Shown piece after piece: positions 36,595 through 44,533 of a stretch of DNA of 64,000 bases (its first letter is position 1; the number at the start of each line of letters is the position of its first letter). A model generated the notes under the pieces. That model had not been told where the DNA came from. It did not search any database and saw only the letters and a list, made by a program, of their open reading frames with translations. Where the stretch lies: NCBI RefSeq assembly GCF_017601095.1, contig NZ_JAGFUX010000009.1, positions 1 to 64,000 on the forward strand. Direction: 5' to 3'. Made by a program: the position numbers and the translations under genes. This stretch comes from Streptococcus suis. Lineage in GTDB: Bacteria > Bacillota > Bacilli > Lactobacillales > Streptococcaceae.

Positions 36595-37752
36595 ATGAAA
36601 CAACAATCACTTAAAAAATGGATTTACTCGGCTGTAACGATTATGAGTATCGGAGTATTGGCTGCTTGCTCATCCACGACAAGTTCGACAACTTCAAGTT
36701 CGACTTCTGGCCAAGTGTCAACTGCAAGTTCGTCAAGTTCAACATCTTCATCTAGTTCAGAGTCAACTTCAAGTATTGACTGGTCAGCACTTCCAACGAC
36801 AGAAGTTAGCTTGACTGATGAAGGTTTAACTATCACAGAAGGTGGAACCTATGTCTTGACAGGTTCTACAACAGGTGGTGTGACGGTTGAAACAGATGCT
36901 AATGTCCGTATCATCTTGGCTGGTGCAACCATTTCAAGCTCCGATACAGCAGCCATCAATGTTATTTCGGCAGACAATGTTGAAATTGAGTTGCAAGACG
37001 GTACAGAAAATACTGTTAAGGATTCAAGTACTCACTCTGATACCAATATCGAAGGGGCAATTCATGTAGAAGCAGACTTAACCATTACAGGTAATGGTAG
37101 CCTGACTGTAGAAGGGAACTTCCAAGATGGTATCGTATCGACAGATGACATGGTAATCAATGCAGGTAATATCAAGGTTACTGCAGTAGATGATGGTATT
37201 CGCGGTAAGGATTCAATGACGATCAATGGTGGAACGATTGATGTAACAGCTGGTGGTGATGGAATTAAGTCAACCAATGACACAGATACAACCAAAGGCT
37301 ATACAACTATCACAGGCGGAACGATTTCAGTTGCTGCTGGTGACGACGGCATTAAAGCAGAAATGGCTTTGACAATTGATGGTGGAGATATTACTGTGTC
37401 AGAATCCCTGGAAGCCCTTGAAGGCACCAATATCACCATTAATGGTGGTACTTTGGATGTCTATGGTGCAGATGATGCCATCAATGCAGCGAGCACGATT
37501 TCTACGGATATCTTTATCAAGGTAACAGGCGGAGACTTGACAGTTGCTGTTGGTAGCGGTGATACAGATGCCTTTGATGCCAATGGTGACATTTATATCT
37601 CTGGTGGTAGCATTGCAGTAACTGCGCCAACATCTTCCTTCGACTTTGATGGCACAGCAGAATTGACAGGTGGAACGGTCACTGTTAACGGAGAACAGAT
37701 TACGCAAATCACAGCAACAGGACCAGGCGCTGGTGGTCACGGTGGCTGGTAA
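36595..37752 (+). CDS. Lipoprotein with Cthe_2159-like beta-helix carbohydrate-binding domain
   Basis: A 385-residue secreted lipoprotein. The signal peptide ends in the lipobox LAAC, followed by a Ser/Thr-rich linker (about 25-65). The rest is a series of short beta-strand repeats such as TINGGTIDVTAGGDGIK and TITGGTISVAAGDDGIK, with regular Asp-Gly turns. This matches the right-handed beta-helix family (Cthe_2159, DUF4353) that binds acidic polysaccharide and calcium in the studied example. It ends in GGHGGW. It is monocistronic, and its role at the cell surface is unproven. Confidence 0.82.
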   Translation: MKQQSLKKWIYSAVTIMSIGVLAACSSTTSSTTSSSTSGQVSTASSSSSTSSSSSESTSSIDWSALPTTEVSLTDEGLTITEGGTYVLTGSTTGGVTVETDANVRIILAGATISSSDTAAINVISADNVEIELQDGTENTVKDSSTHSDTNIEGAIHVEADLTITGNGSLTVEGNFQDGIVSTDDMVINAGNIKVTAVDDGIRGKDSMTINGGTIDVTAGGDGIKSTNDTDTTKGYTTITGGTISVAAGDDGIKAEMALTIDGGDITVSESLEALEGTNITINGGTLDVYGADDAINAASTISTDIFIKVTGGDLTVAVGSGDTDAFDANGDIYISGGSIAVTAPTSSFDFDGTAELTGGTVTVNGEQITQITATGPGAGGHGGW

Positions 37753-37760
37753 AAATAGAA

Positions 37761-37797
37761 AAACCATGAGTTTTAAAAGAAGACTCATGGTTTTTTT
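37761..37797. terminator. Bidirectional terminator between the lipoprotein gene and the TRIC-family gene
   Basis: AAACCATGAG/CTCATGGTTT with a purine-rich loop is followed by seven T. The last codons of the minus-strand gene lie inside the hairpin. Confidence 0.85.
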
Positions 37798-38444
37798 GAC
37801 GATTCCATATTGGGGAGATTGATTTGGTATTTGATAATGAGCAGGCGGAGGATGAAGAAGATTAAAAAGAGACAGGAGAAGGTTGGGATACGAGAAAATC
37901 CTAGTTCTACAACGAGAAGGTGGTAAGACAATCCGGTAAAAAAGGCCAGTAAGGCATAGACATCTTCCTTGAGAACAGAAGGGGTTTCATTTACCAATAG
38001 GTCACGAATAATTCCACCGCCGACACCAGTTAAACTAGCTAAAATACCGGTTGCCATTGGATTGAGACTTGCCTCAATCCCAGTACTGGCACCCAAGAGG
38101 GCAAAAATCACTAGTCCAATAGCATCAAAGAGCAAGTTGATGCGCGCCAAATAGAAATAGAATTTTCGATCTAATGGATGCTCACTTTTGGCATTGGTAA
38201 CCACTACATACATAATGAGAGAGACAGCGATGGATAAGTAAATCGGTGAAGGTTCAACCAAGGCAGCAGGAATGCGTCCGACCAAACTGTCCCGAATCAT
38301 TCCACCTCCGACAGCAGTCACAATGGCTAACAAGGTAATGCCAAAAATATCTAGTTTTTTCTTAAAGCCTTTGACCACCCCAGAGACGGCAAAGGCAATG
38401 GTACCAATATAGTTGGAAACCAGCAAAAATGTCTCAAAATCCAT
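37785..38444 (-). CDS. TRIC-family cation channel protein (UPF0126)
   Basis: A 219-residue membrane protein with seven helices built from two repeats. Both repeats carry the family glycine motif: GGGMIRDSLVG in the first and GVGGGIIRDLLVNETP in the second. The ATG at 38444 has AAGGAGG 5 nt upstream. TRIC relatives are trimeric cation channels; physiological roles in streptococci are unknown. It is single and convergent with the lipoprotein gene. Confidence 0.92.
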   Translation of the reverse strand: MDFETFLLVSNYIGTIAFAVSGVVKGFKKKLDIFGITLLAIVTAVGGGMIRDSLVGRIPAALVEPSPIYLSIAVSLIMYVVVTNAKSEHPLDRKFYFYLARINLLFDAIGLVIFALLGASTGIEASLNPMATGILASLTGVGGGIIRDLLVNETPSVLKEDVYALLAFFTGLSYHLLVVELGFSRIPTFSCLFLIFFILRLLIIKYQINLPNMESSKKP

Positions 38445-38612
38445 AGAATCCTCCTTTTTCATAGTAGCACATTTGGGTAGTGGAAGCAAGATGAAAAGTT
38501 TGTGAAAATTAACTTTGTTTTCATTTCAAGCTAACAGATTAGACATTGTGAAGAACTGCACGAAACAAGAGTTTTTAGACTTATTTTTACTTTAAGAAAA
38601 CGGTTCAAAAAT

Positions 38613-38641
38613 TTGCCATTTGTGAAAGATTAGTCTATCAT
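38613..38641 (+). promoter_or_regulatory. Promoter of the dehydrogenase operon
   Basis: TTGCCA and TATCAT are separated by 17 bp. A weak cre-like AGAAAACGGTTCAA (38595-38608, two mismatches) lies 5 bp upstream of the -35. AAAGGT/ACCTTT (38644-38663) can form a small hairpin just before the SD. Confidence 0.55.
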
Positions 38642-38673
38642 AGAAAGGTAAGAGAAAACCTTTGGAGGAAATT

Positions 38674-39642
38674 ATGGTATCTATCTCAAAAGAACAACAT
38701 TTGGACATGTTTCTAAAAATGCAACAAATCCGTGATGTTGACATGAAATTGAACAAATTGGTGCGTCGTGGCTTCGTACAAGGTATGACTCACTTCTCAG
38801 TTGGTGAAGAAGCTGCGGCTGTTGGCCCAATCGCTGGTTTGACAGAGCAAGACATCATCTTCTCACACCACCGTGGTCACGGTCACGTTATCGCGAAAGG
38901 GATTGACATCAACGGTATGATGGCGGAGCTTGCTGGTAAGGCAACTGGTACATCAAAAGGTCGTGGTGGATCAATGCACTTGGCCAACGTTGAAAAAGGG
39001 AACTTCGGTTCAAACGGTATCGTAGGTGGTGGTTACGCCCTTGCAGTTGGTGCAGCCCTTACCCAACAATACCTTGGTACAGATAACATCGTTATCGCCT
39101 TCTCAGGTGACTCAGCGACGAACGAAGGGTCATTCCACGAGTCAATGAACTTGGCAGCTGTTTGGAACTTGCCAGTTATCTTCTTCATTACCAACAACCG
39201 TTACGGTATCTCAACAGACATTTCTTATTCGACGAAGATTCCTCACCTCTACCAACGTGCAGCAGCCTACGGTATGCCAGGTCACTATGTAGAAGATGGA
39301 AATGACGTTGTTGTAGTTTATGAGAAAATGCAAGAAGTTATCGAGTACGTTCGTGCAGGTAACGGCCCAGCCATGGTCGAAGTTGAATCATACCGCTGGT
39401 TTGGACACTCGACTGCCGACGCAGGTGTTTACCGTACCAAAGAAGAAGTCAACGAGTGGAAAGCAAAAGACCCACTTAAGAAATACCGCAAATACTTGAC
39501 AGAAAACAAGATTGCGACTGACGAAGAATTGGATGCCATCGAAGCACAGGTTGCAGAACAAGTAGAAGCATCTGTGAAATTCGCACAAGAAAGCCCAGAT
39601 CCAGACATCTCAGTAGCTTACGAAGACGTGTTTGTAGATTAA
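38674..39642 (+). CDS. pdhA: Pyruvate/acetoin dehydrogenase E1 component, alpha subunit
   Basis: A 322-residue thiamine-diphosphate E1 alpha subunit. The ThDP/Mg motif is GDSATNEGSFHESMN followed by FFITNNRYGIST. The ATG at 38674 has GGAGG at 5 nt. With pdhB it decarboxylates pyruvate and transfers the acetyl group to lipoyl E2. The subunit type resembles AcoA of acetoin systems, but in streptococci this operon serves as the pyruvate dehydrogenase complex. It is the first of four genes. Confidence 0.95.
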   Translation: MVSISKEQHLDMFLKMQQIRDVDMKLNKLVRRGFVQGMTHFSVGEEAAAVGPIAGLTEQDIIFSHHRGHGHVIAKGIDINGMMAELAGKATGTSKGRGGSMHLANVEKGNFGSNGIVGGGYALAVGAALTQQYLGTDNIVIAFSGDSATNEGSFHESMNLAAVWNLPVIFFITNNRYGISTDISYSTKIPHLYQRAAAYGMPGHYVEDGNDVVVVYEKMQEVIEYVRAGNGPAMVEVESYRWFGHSTADAGVYRTKEEVNEWKAKDPLKKYRKYLTENKIATDEELDAIEAQVAEQVEASVKFAQESPDPDISVAYEDVFVD

Positions 39643-39649
39643 CGTAAGA

Positions 39650-39811
39650 AGTTTGACTACGCTCTAAAGAGCAAGTCAAACTACGGTAGCCACTATGGTG
39701 GACTACCTACTTACCTCACTAACTTCGCCTATTCAGCAATATCGGCTGAATAGTCTCCGTGTCGTAAGTGACGTAATCAGTTTGACTACGCTCTAAAGAG
39801 CAAGTCAAACT
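39650..39811 (+). repeat. Duplicated 33-nt hairpin repeat and two further hairpins between pdhA and pdhB
   Basis: The same 33-nt sequence occurs perfectly twice (39650-39682 and 39779-39811). Each copy folds as AGTTTGACT/AGTCAAACT with an inner GCTC/GAGC pair. Between them lie a bulged GGTAG..CTACC hairpin (39685-39708) and CTATTCAGC/GCTGAATAG (39729-39753). The whole 275-bp gap is therefore structured. It may be a small mobile repeat or an mRNA processing and stability element; neither is proven. Confidence 0.8.
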
Positions 39812-39917
39812 AGGGTAGCTCGAGTAGCTATGACGTTTGATTACAATGAAGTAATTGATTAGATTTCTACATTTTACTTGTTACAGTAAAGATAAATTGA
39901 TATATTAGGAGTAAAAA

Positions 39918-40913
39918 ATGGCTGAAACAAAAGTAATGGCCTTGCGTGAAGCGATTAACTTGGCTCAAAGCGAAGAAATGCGTAAGGATGAAAAAGTATT
40001 CTTGATGGGTGAAGACGTCGGTATCTACGGCGGTGACTTCGGTACATCTGTTGGTATGTTGGACGAATTTGGTCCAAAACGCGTTCGCGACACGCCTATC
40101 TCTGAGGCGGCAATCGCTGGTTCTGCGGTTGGTGCGGCTCAAACAGGTCTTCGTCCAATCGTTGACTTGACTTTCATGGACTTCGTGACAATTGCACTTG
40201 ACGCGATTGTTAACCAAGCTGCCAAAACTAACTACATGTTTGGTGGTGGTTTGAAAACGCCTGTAACCTTCCGTGTGGCTTCAGGCTCAGGTATCGGTTC
40301 TGCGGCTCAGCACTCACAATCTCTTGAAGCTTGGTTGACTCACATCCCAGGTATCAAGGTGGTTGCACCAGGTACTGCTAATGATGCAAAAGGTCTATTG
40401 AAATCATCTATCCTTGATAACAACCCAGTTATCTTCTTGGAGCCAAAAGCTCTTTATGGTAAAAAAGAAGAAGTTAACTTGGATCCTGATTTCTACATTC
40501 CACTTGGTAAAGGTGAAATCAAACGTGAAGGTACTGATGTAACCATTATTTCATACGGTCGTATGTTGGAACGTGCCTTGAAAGCGGCTGAAGAAGTAGC
40601 TGCAGAAGGCATCAGCGTAGAAGTGGTTGACCCACGTACCCTTATCCCATTGGATAAAGAATTGATCATCGAATCTGTGAAGAAAACTGGTAAGGTTATC
40701 TTGGTTAACGATGCTTACAAAACAGGTGGTTTCATCGGTGAAATCGCATCAATCATCACAGAAAGCGAAGCTTTTGACTACTTGGATGCACCAATCATCC
40801 GTATCGCTTCAGACGATGTACCAGTTCCTTACGCAAACATTCTTGAAAACGCAGTATTGCCAAACGTAGAGAAAATCAAAGCGGCAATTTATAAGCAAGT
40901 AAACAAGGGTTAA
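39918..40913 (+). CDS. pdhB: Pyruvate/acetoin dehydrogenase E1 component, beta subunit
   Basis: A 331-residue E1 beta subunit. Family blocks include LMGEDVGIYGGDFGTSVGM, FGPKRVRDTPISEAAIAG and a C-terminal LVNDAYKTGGFIGEIAS. AGGAGT precedes the ATG. It completes the alpha2beta2 E1 and contributes to the ThDP pocket. The 275-bp gap from pdhA is unusually long for subunits of one enzyme and is filled with hairpins. Confidence 0.95.
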   Translation: MAETKVMALREAINLAQSEEMRKDEKVFLMGEDVGIYGGDFGTSVGMLDEFGPKRVRDTPISEAAIAGSAVGAAQTGLRPIVDLTFMDFVTIALDAIVNQAAKTNYMFGGGLKTPVTFRVASGSGIGSAAQHSQSLEAWLTHIPGIKVVAPGTANDAKGLLKSSILDNNPVIFLEPKALYGKKEEVNLDPDFYIPLGKGEIKREGTDVTIISYGRMLERALKAAEEVAAEGISVEVVDPRTLIPLDKELIIESVKKTGKVILVNDAYKTGGFIGEIASIITESEAFDYLDAPIIRIASDDVPVPYANILENAVLPNVEKIKAAIYKQVNKG

Positions 40914-40923
40914 GAATCATGAA

Positions 40924-40941
40924 AGGACGGGCAACCGTCCT
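40924..40941 (+). other. GNRA-type hairpin after pdhB
   Basis: AGGACGG/CCGTCCT closes a GCAA tetraloop 10 bp after the pdhB stop. It has no T run, so it is more likely a stabilising or processing hairpin than a terminator. Confidence 0.55.
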
Positions 40942-41038
40942 AGCCCTGTTTGAAAGAGTGTAGCCAGAATTTGACTCGACTTGATAAAACGGTCTGGTTT
41001 ATTGGTTACGTAAGAAACTGAAAGAAAGGAATTGACCC

Positions 41039-41129
41039 GTCCGGAAAACTCGGAAAAGAGATAATTCGCTACGAAAATGAGGATTTTCTATTTTTCAATC
41101 GTTTTCTGTTCGGACTTGGTATCTTAAAA
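41039..41129 (+). promoter_or_regulatory. Structured leader of the E2 gene (copy A)
   Basis: GTCCG (41039-41043) pairs with CGGAC (41111-41115), and the adjoining GAAAAC (41044-41049) pairs with GTTTTC (41101-41106). This leaves a 4-nt bulge TGTT on the 3' side. Inside is a GAAAAT/ATTTTC hairpin with a GAGG loop (41073-41088). The stem ends on the first base of the motif CTTGGTATCTTAA, 14 nt before the ATG. No Shine-Dalgarno is visible. The E3 leader repeats the design with compensatory changes. Confidence 0.65.
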
Positions 41130-42515
41130 ATGGCTATTGAAATCATTATGCCTAAGCTCGGTGTGGACATGCAAGAAGGTGAAATCATCGAGTGGAAAAA
41201 ACAAGAGGGCGATTTCGTCAATGAAGGCGACGTCATCTTGGAAATGATGTCCGACAAGACCAGCATGGAGCTGGAAGCAGAAGAGTCAGGCGTCCTATTA
41301 AAAATTGTTCATGGAAACGGTGCTACCGTCCCTGTTACCGAAGTTATTGCTTACTTGGGTGCTGAAGGTGAGACAGTTGACGCAGGGGCTTCATCTGCTC
41401 CAGTTGCTCCTGCAGCAGCAATCGAAGAAGTGCCTGCAGGTCGTACACCAGTAATCGTTGCTCCTGTAGCTGCTGCCAAACCACAAGGTGGTGGCAAGGT
41501 TCGTGCGACTCCTGCAGCACGTAAATTGGCGCGTAAGCTTGGAATTGACTTGGGTCTTGTTCCAGGAACAGGTGCTAACGGTCGTGTCCACAAGGCTGAC
41601 GTTGAAGACTTCAAGGGAGCAGCTCCAAAAGCAACTCCGCTTGCAGCCCGTATTGCAGCAGACCAAGGTGTTGACCTGTCAACCCTTACTGGTTCAGGTG
41701 TCAATGGTAAGATTGTCAAGGACGACGTTCTTGCAGTACTTGCTCCTGCAGCTGTAGAAACTACTGCTCCAGCACCGAAAGCTGAAGAGAAACCAGCTAA
41801 AGAATTGCCAGAAGGCGTTGAAATCATCAAGATGAGCCCAATGCGTAAGGCGATTTCAAAAGGTATGGTCAACTCATACTTGACAGCTCCAACCTTTACG
41901 CTTAACTACGATATCGACATGACCAATCTCATGGCACTTCGTAAGCAGGTCCTTGAGCCAATCATGAACAAGACTGGTTTGAAAGTAACATTTACTGACT
42001 TGATCGGTCTTGCAGTGGTTCGTACCTTGATGAAGGAAGAACACCGCTACATGAACGCATCTTTGATCAACGATGCTCAAGAAATTGAGTTGCACAAGTT
42101 TGTCAACCTCGGTATCGCGGTAGGTTTGGATGAAGGCTTGGTGGTGCCAGTTGTTCATGGTGCAGATAAGATGAGCTTGTCTGACTTTGTGGTGGCTTCG
42201 AAAGATGTCATCAAGAAGGCTCAATCTGGTAAGTTGAAGGGTGCAGAAATGTCAGGATCTACCTTCTCTATCACCAACTTGGGTATGTTCGGTACTAAGA
42301 CCTTCAACCCTATCATCAACCAACCAAACTCAGCCATCCTTGGTGTTGCAGCTACTGTTCAAACACCAGTTGTTATTGACGGTGAGATCAAGATCCGTCC
42401 AATCATGGCGCTCTGCTTGACCATTGACCACCGTATTGTTGATGGTATGAATGGTGCTAAGTTCATGGTTGACTTGAAGAACTTGTTGGAAAACCCATTG
42501 GAATTGTTGATCTGA
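41130..42515 (+). CDS. pdhC: Dihydrolipoamide acetyltransferase (E2)
   Basis: A 461-residue E2. The N-terminal lipoyl domain (1-83) has the modified lysine K43 in MSDKTSMELEAE. Two E1/E3-binding (PSBD) modules follow, RATPAARKLARKLGIDL and ATPLAARIAADQGVDL, each ending in a GxGxNGxxxKxDV-like segment. The catalytic acyltransferase domain (about 230-461) ends with the DHRIVDGMNGAKF active-site motif. Two PSBDs are unusual; one is the rule in most Gram-positive E2s. Its lipoyl domain is identical to that of the E3 gene downstream. No SD precedes the ATG. Confidence 0.95.
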   Translation: MAIEIIMPKLGVDMQEGEIIEWKKQEGDFVNEGDVILEMMSDKTSMELEAEESGVLLKIVHGNGATVPVTEVIAYLGAEGETVDAGASSAPVAPAAAIEEVPAGRTPVIVAPVAAAKPQGGGKVRATPAARKLARKLGIDLGLVPGTGANGRVHKADVEDFKGAAPKATPLAARIAADQGVDLSTLTGSGVNGKIVKDDVLAVLAPAAVETTAPAPKAEEKPAKELPEGVEIIKMSPMRKAISKGMVNSYLTAPTFTLNYDIDMTNLMALRKQVLEPIMNKTGLKVTFTDLIGLAVVRTLMKEEHRYMNASLINDAQEIELHKFVNLGIAVGLDEGLVVPVVHGADKMSLSDFVVASKDVIKKAQSGKLKGAEMSGSTFSITNLGMFGTKTFNPIINQPNSAILGVAATVQTPVVIDGEIKIRPIMALCLTIDHRIVDGMNGAKFMVDLKNLLENPLELLI

Positions 42516-42608
42516 TAAGACCTCCATTGGTTTAAACTAGAGAATTAGATTTCTGAATAGAAAATAAAGAAAGGGAATAAGAGCGAGAGAATTTTAGCAA
42601 CTGAACCC

Positions 42609-42711
42609 GAGCGGAAAGCTCGGAAAAATAGATAAATCGTTTAGAAAATCAGGATTTTCTACGATTTCCTAATTTTTCAGTCGCTTTCTCTTCGCTCTTG
42701 GTATCTTAATC
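42609..42711 (+). promoter_or_regulatory. Structured leader of the E3 gene (copy B)
   Basis: GAGCG (42609-42613) pairs with CGCTC (42693-42697), and GAAAGC (42614-42619) with GCTTTC (42683-42688). The bulge is TCTT. The inner hairpin GAAAAT/ATTTTC (42644-42659) is extended by AAATCG/CGATTT. The motif CTTGGTATCTTAA (42697-42709) and the 14-nt distance to the ATG equal copy A. A competing local hairpin CCGAGC/GCTCGG (42607-42623) would exclude the long stem, so a two-state switch is conceivable. No SD is seen. Confidence 0.65.
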
Positions 42712-44472
42712 ATGGCAATTGAAATTATTATGCCTAAACTTGGTGTAGATATGCAAGAAGGCGAAATCATCGAGTGGAAAAAACAAGAAGGTGATTTTGT
42801 CAACGAAGGTGACGTTATCTTGGAGATGATGTCAGACAAGACAAGTATGGAATTGGAAGCGGAAGAGTCAGGTGTACTCTTGAAAATCGTTCACGGTAAC
42901 GGTGCAACAGTTCCTGTAACAGAAGTCATTGCTTACCTTGGTGCAGAAGGTGAAACCGTTGAAGTTGGCAACGCACCTGCTCCAGCTGAGGTTGCTCAAG
43001 CAACTGCTGACTTGAAAGCAGCTGGTTTGGAAGTACCAGCTGCTCCTGCAGCAGCTCCACAGGCGCCTAAGGCTGAATTGGCAGCTGACGAGTATGACAT
43101 GGTTGTTGTCGGTGGTGGTCCTGCAGGTTACTACGCAGCCATTCGCGGTGCTCAATTGGGCGGTAAAATCGCTATCGTTGAGAAATCAGAATTTGGTGGT
43201 ACCTGCTTGAACAAGGGATGTATCCCAACGAAGACCTACCTCAAAAACGCGGAAATCCTTGACGGCTTGAAGATTGCGGCTGAGCGTGGTATCAACCTTG
43301 CTTCAACTAACTACACAGTTGATATGGACAAGACAGTTGACTTCAAGAACAAGGTTGTGAAGACCTTGACAGGCGGTGTAGCAGGTCTCTTGAAAGCCAA
43401 TAAGGTAACCATCTTCAACGGTCTTGGTCAAGTAAACCCTGACAAGACTGTTGTCATCGGCGACAAGGTTATCAAAGGTCGTAGCATCGTTCTTGCAACA
43501 GGTTCTAAGGTATCCCGCATCAATATCCCAGGTATCGATTCTAAGTTGGTATTGACGTCTGATGATATCCTTGACTTGCGTGAAATTCCTAAGTCACTCA
43601 CTGTTATGGGTGGCGGCGTAGTCGGTGTAGAACTTGGTTTGGTTTACGCATCATACGGCACAGAAGTAACAGTTGTTGAGATGGCAGACCGTATCATTCC
43701 AGGTATGGACCGCGAAGTGTCTGTTGAATTGCAAAAAGTCCTTTCTAAGAAAGGTATGAAATTCTTGACCTCAGTTGGTGTATCTGAAATCGTTGAAGCT
43801 AACAACCAGTTGACCATCAAATTGAACGACGGCTCAGAAATCGTTTCTGAAAAAGCCCTTCTTTCAATCGGTCGTGTACCACAATTGGCTGGTCTTGAAA
43901 ATCTTAACCTTGAACTAGACCGCGGTCGTATCAAGGTTAACGAGTACCAAGAAACATCTATCCCAGGTATCTACGCACCAGGTGATGTCAACGGTACTAA
44001 GATGTTGGCCCACGCTGCTTACCGTATGGGTGAAGTGGCAGCTGAAAATGCCATCCATGGTAACCACCACAAGGCTAAATTGGATTTCACACCAGCAGCG
44101 GTTTACACACACCCAGAAATCGCTATGGTTGGTTTGACAGAAGACCAGGCTATCGAGAAATACGGTAAAGAAAACATCCTTATCGGTCGCAACAGCTTCA
44201 CTGGTAACGGTCGTGCCATCGCTTCTAATGAAGCACATGGTTTCGTAAAAGTGATTGCTGATAAGAAATACCATGAAATCCTTGGTGTTCATATCATCGG
44301 TCCAGTTGCAGCTGAAATGATCAACGAAGCAGCAACTATCATGGAATCTGAGTTGACAGTTGATGACGTGGCAGCATCCATCCACGGTCACCCAACCTTC
44401 TCAGAAGTGATGTACGAAGCCTTCCTTGATGTGCTTGGTGTTGCGATCCACAACCCACCAAAACGTAAATAA
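42712..44472 (+). CDS. pdhD: Dihydrolipoamide dehydrogenase (E3) with N-terminal lipoyl domain
   Basis: A 586-residue flavoprotein. Residues 1-83 are a lipoyl domain identical in protein sequence to that of E2. An Ala/Pro linker leads to the FAD domain, with GGGPAGYYAAIRGA, the redox disulfide GGTCLNKGCIPTK, NAD-binding GGGVVGVELG and the second FAD motif GIYAPGDVNG. HGHPTFSE carries the catalytic His-Glu pair. It reoxidises dihydrolipoamide with NAD+. Lipoylated E3 is known in streptococci and linked there to virulence. A terminator follows. Confidence 0.96.
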   Translation: MAIEIIMPKLGVDMQEGEIIEWKKQEGDFVNEGDVILEMMSDKTSMELEAEESGVLLKIVHGNGATVPVTEVIAYLGAEGETVEVGNAPAPAEVAQATADLKAAGLEVPAAPAAAPQAPKAELAADEYDMVVVGGGPAGYYAAIRGAQLGGKIAIVEKSEFGGTCLNKGCIPTKTYLKNAEILDGLKIAAERGINLASTNYTVDMDKTVDFKNKVVKTLTGGVAGLLKANKVTIFNGLGQVNPDKTVVIGDKVIKGRSIVLATGSKVSRINIPGIDSKLVLTSDDILDLREIPKSLTVMGGGVVGVELGLVYASYGTEVTVVEMADRIIPGMDREVSVELQKVLSKKGMKFLTSVGVSEIVEANNQLTIKLNDGSEIVSEKALLSIGRVPQLAGLENLNLELDRGRIKVNEYQETSIPGIYAPGDVNGTKMLAHAAYRMGEVAAENAIHGNHHKAKLDFTPAAVYTHPEIAMVGLTEDQAIEKYGKENILIGRNSFTGNGRAIASNEAHGFVKVIADKKYHEILGVHIIGPVAAEMINEAATIMESELTVDDVAASIHGHPTFSEVMYEAFLDVLGVAIHNPPKRK

Positions 44473-44482
44473 TCAGATAAGC

Positions 44483-44513
44483 AAAAAGAAAGCCGTGTGG
44501 CTTTCTTTTTTTT
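44483..44513 (+). terminator. Terminator of the dehydrogenase operon
   Basis: AAAAAGAAAGCC/GGCTTTCTTTTT with a GTGT loop and a long T run. Confidence 0.92.
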
Positions 44514-44533
44514 TTCAGATAAGTGGCTGCCTA

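Noticed and set aside
39643..39917. The hairpin repeats as a CRISPR array
   Set aside because: There are only two copies, spaced 129 bp apart, with unrelated structured sequence between and no cas genes.
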